Origin: Desulfosudis oleivorans
GTDB lineage: Bacteria; Desulfobacterota; Desulfobacteria; Desulfobacterales; SURF-7
Length of the DNA: 43,443 bases
Assembly (NCBI GenBank): GCA_020723325.1
Contig: DYJD01000044.1
Coordinates: forward strand, 1-43,443
Direction: 5' to 3'
Position 1 is the stretch's first letter. Each line of letters opens with the position of its first letter. The position numbers and the translations under genes were made by a program. Below are positions 43,397-43,443 of the stretch, one piece after another. The notes under the pieces are model-generated. The model saw only the letters and a program-made list of their open reading frames with translations. It searched no databases and was not told the origin of the DNA.

Positions 43397-43443
43397 TTCC
43401 GGGTAGAATCGGGGATTGCTCCCCGATCCCCCCACAGATCCGT

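Noticed and set aside
1-43443. CRISPR arrays, tRNA and rRNA genes
   Set aside because: No regularly spaced direct repeats with unique spacers and no cloverleaf or rRNA-like sequence were recognised by eye.

Overview
The window reads as a chromosomal segment of an anaerobic, probably sulfate-reducing Desulfobacterota (Desulfobacterales-like) bacterium. This is inferred from gene content: a complete tungstate uptake operon (tupABC plus regulator), a TRAP solute receptor, DUF362 and DUF523/DUF1722 proteins, a long-chain acyl-CoA ligase and many envelope lipoproteins. The intergenic spaces are also packed with short palindromic repeats. No rRNA, tRNA or CRISPR array was seen.

Layout. 0-8.7 kb is an accessory, immunity-like region, mostly on the minus strand. 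It holds a TIR - 14 x WD40 - Roc GTPase protein with almost identical WD40 units. A tyrosine-recombinase relic follows, broken by an in-frame stop and by an IS1595-type element with clear 8-bp target duplications; the IS transposase is itself dead through a 4-bp duplication. Then come two toxin-antitoxin-like pairs (DUF5615/DUF433 and RelE-like/Xre), a second, internally deleted copy of the same recombinase, and a secreted caspase-like protease fused to a formylglycine-enzyme-like domain. 9-15 kb holds a PAP2 phosphatase and a six-gene minus-strand operon resembling a dedicated type II fatty-acid synthase (FabI/FabL-type reductase, KAS III-like, FabZ-like, KAS II-like, ACP, PlsC-like acyltransferase). 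15.6-21 kb holds a DctP-like receptor, a DUF523-DUF1722 protein, a DUF362 protein and a divergent acyl-CoA ligase. 21-36.5 kb is a repeat-rich stretch of envelope proteins: a giant alpha-2-macroglobulin, an EF-hand protein, a nucleotidyltransferase pair, a YfbK-like VWA lipoprotein, a VanZ-Ig fusion, an M28 peptidase and a propeller lipoprotein. 36.7-40.3 kb is the tungstate operon. The end holds a FemAB/GNAT-like gene, dtd and a PBP4-type carboxypeptidase.

The main candidates for something new are: (1) the TIR-WD40-Roc receptor-like gene, whose fourteen 126-bp repeats vary mainly at positions expected to lie on the propeller surface, near a caspase gene and mobile-element debris; (2) a dispersed repeat family made of hexamer-phased GGNNTC arrays facing GANNCC arrays across an A-rich loop, present at about seven intergenic sites; (3) the lipid operon with its own ACP and acyltransferase; and (4) a VanZ protein whose reading frame runs directly into a lipoprotein-type signal and a periplasmic Ig-like domain. 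All functional statements come from reading motifs by eye; no search or alignment was run.
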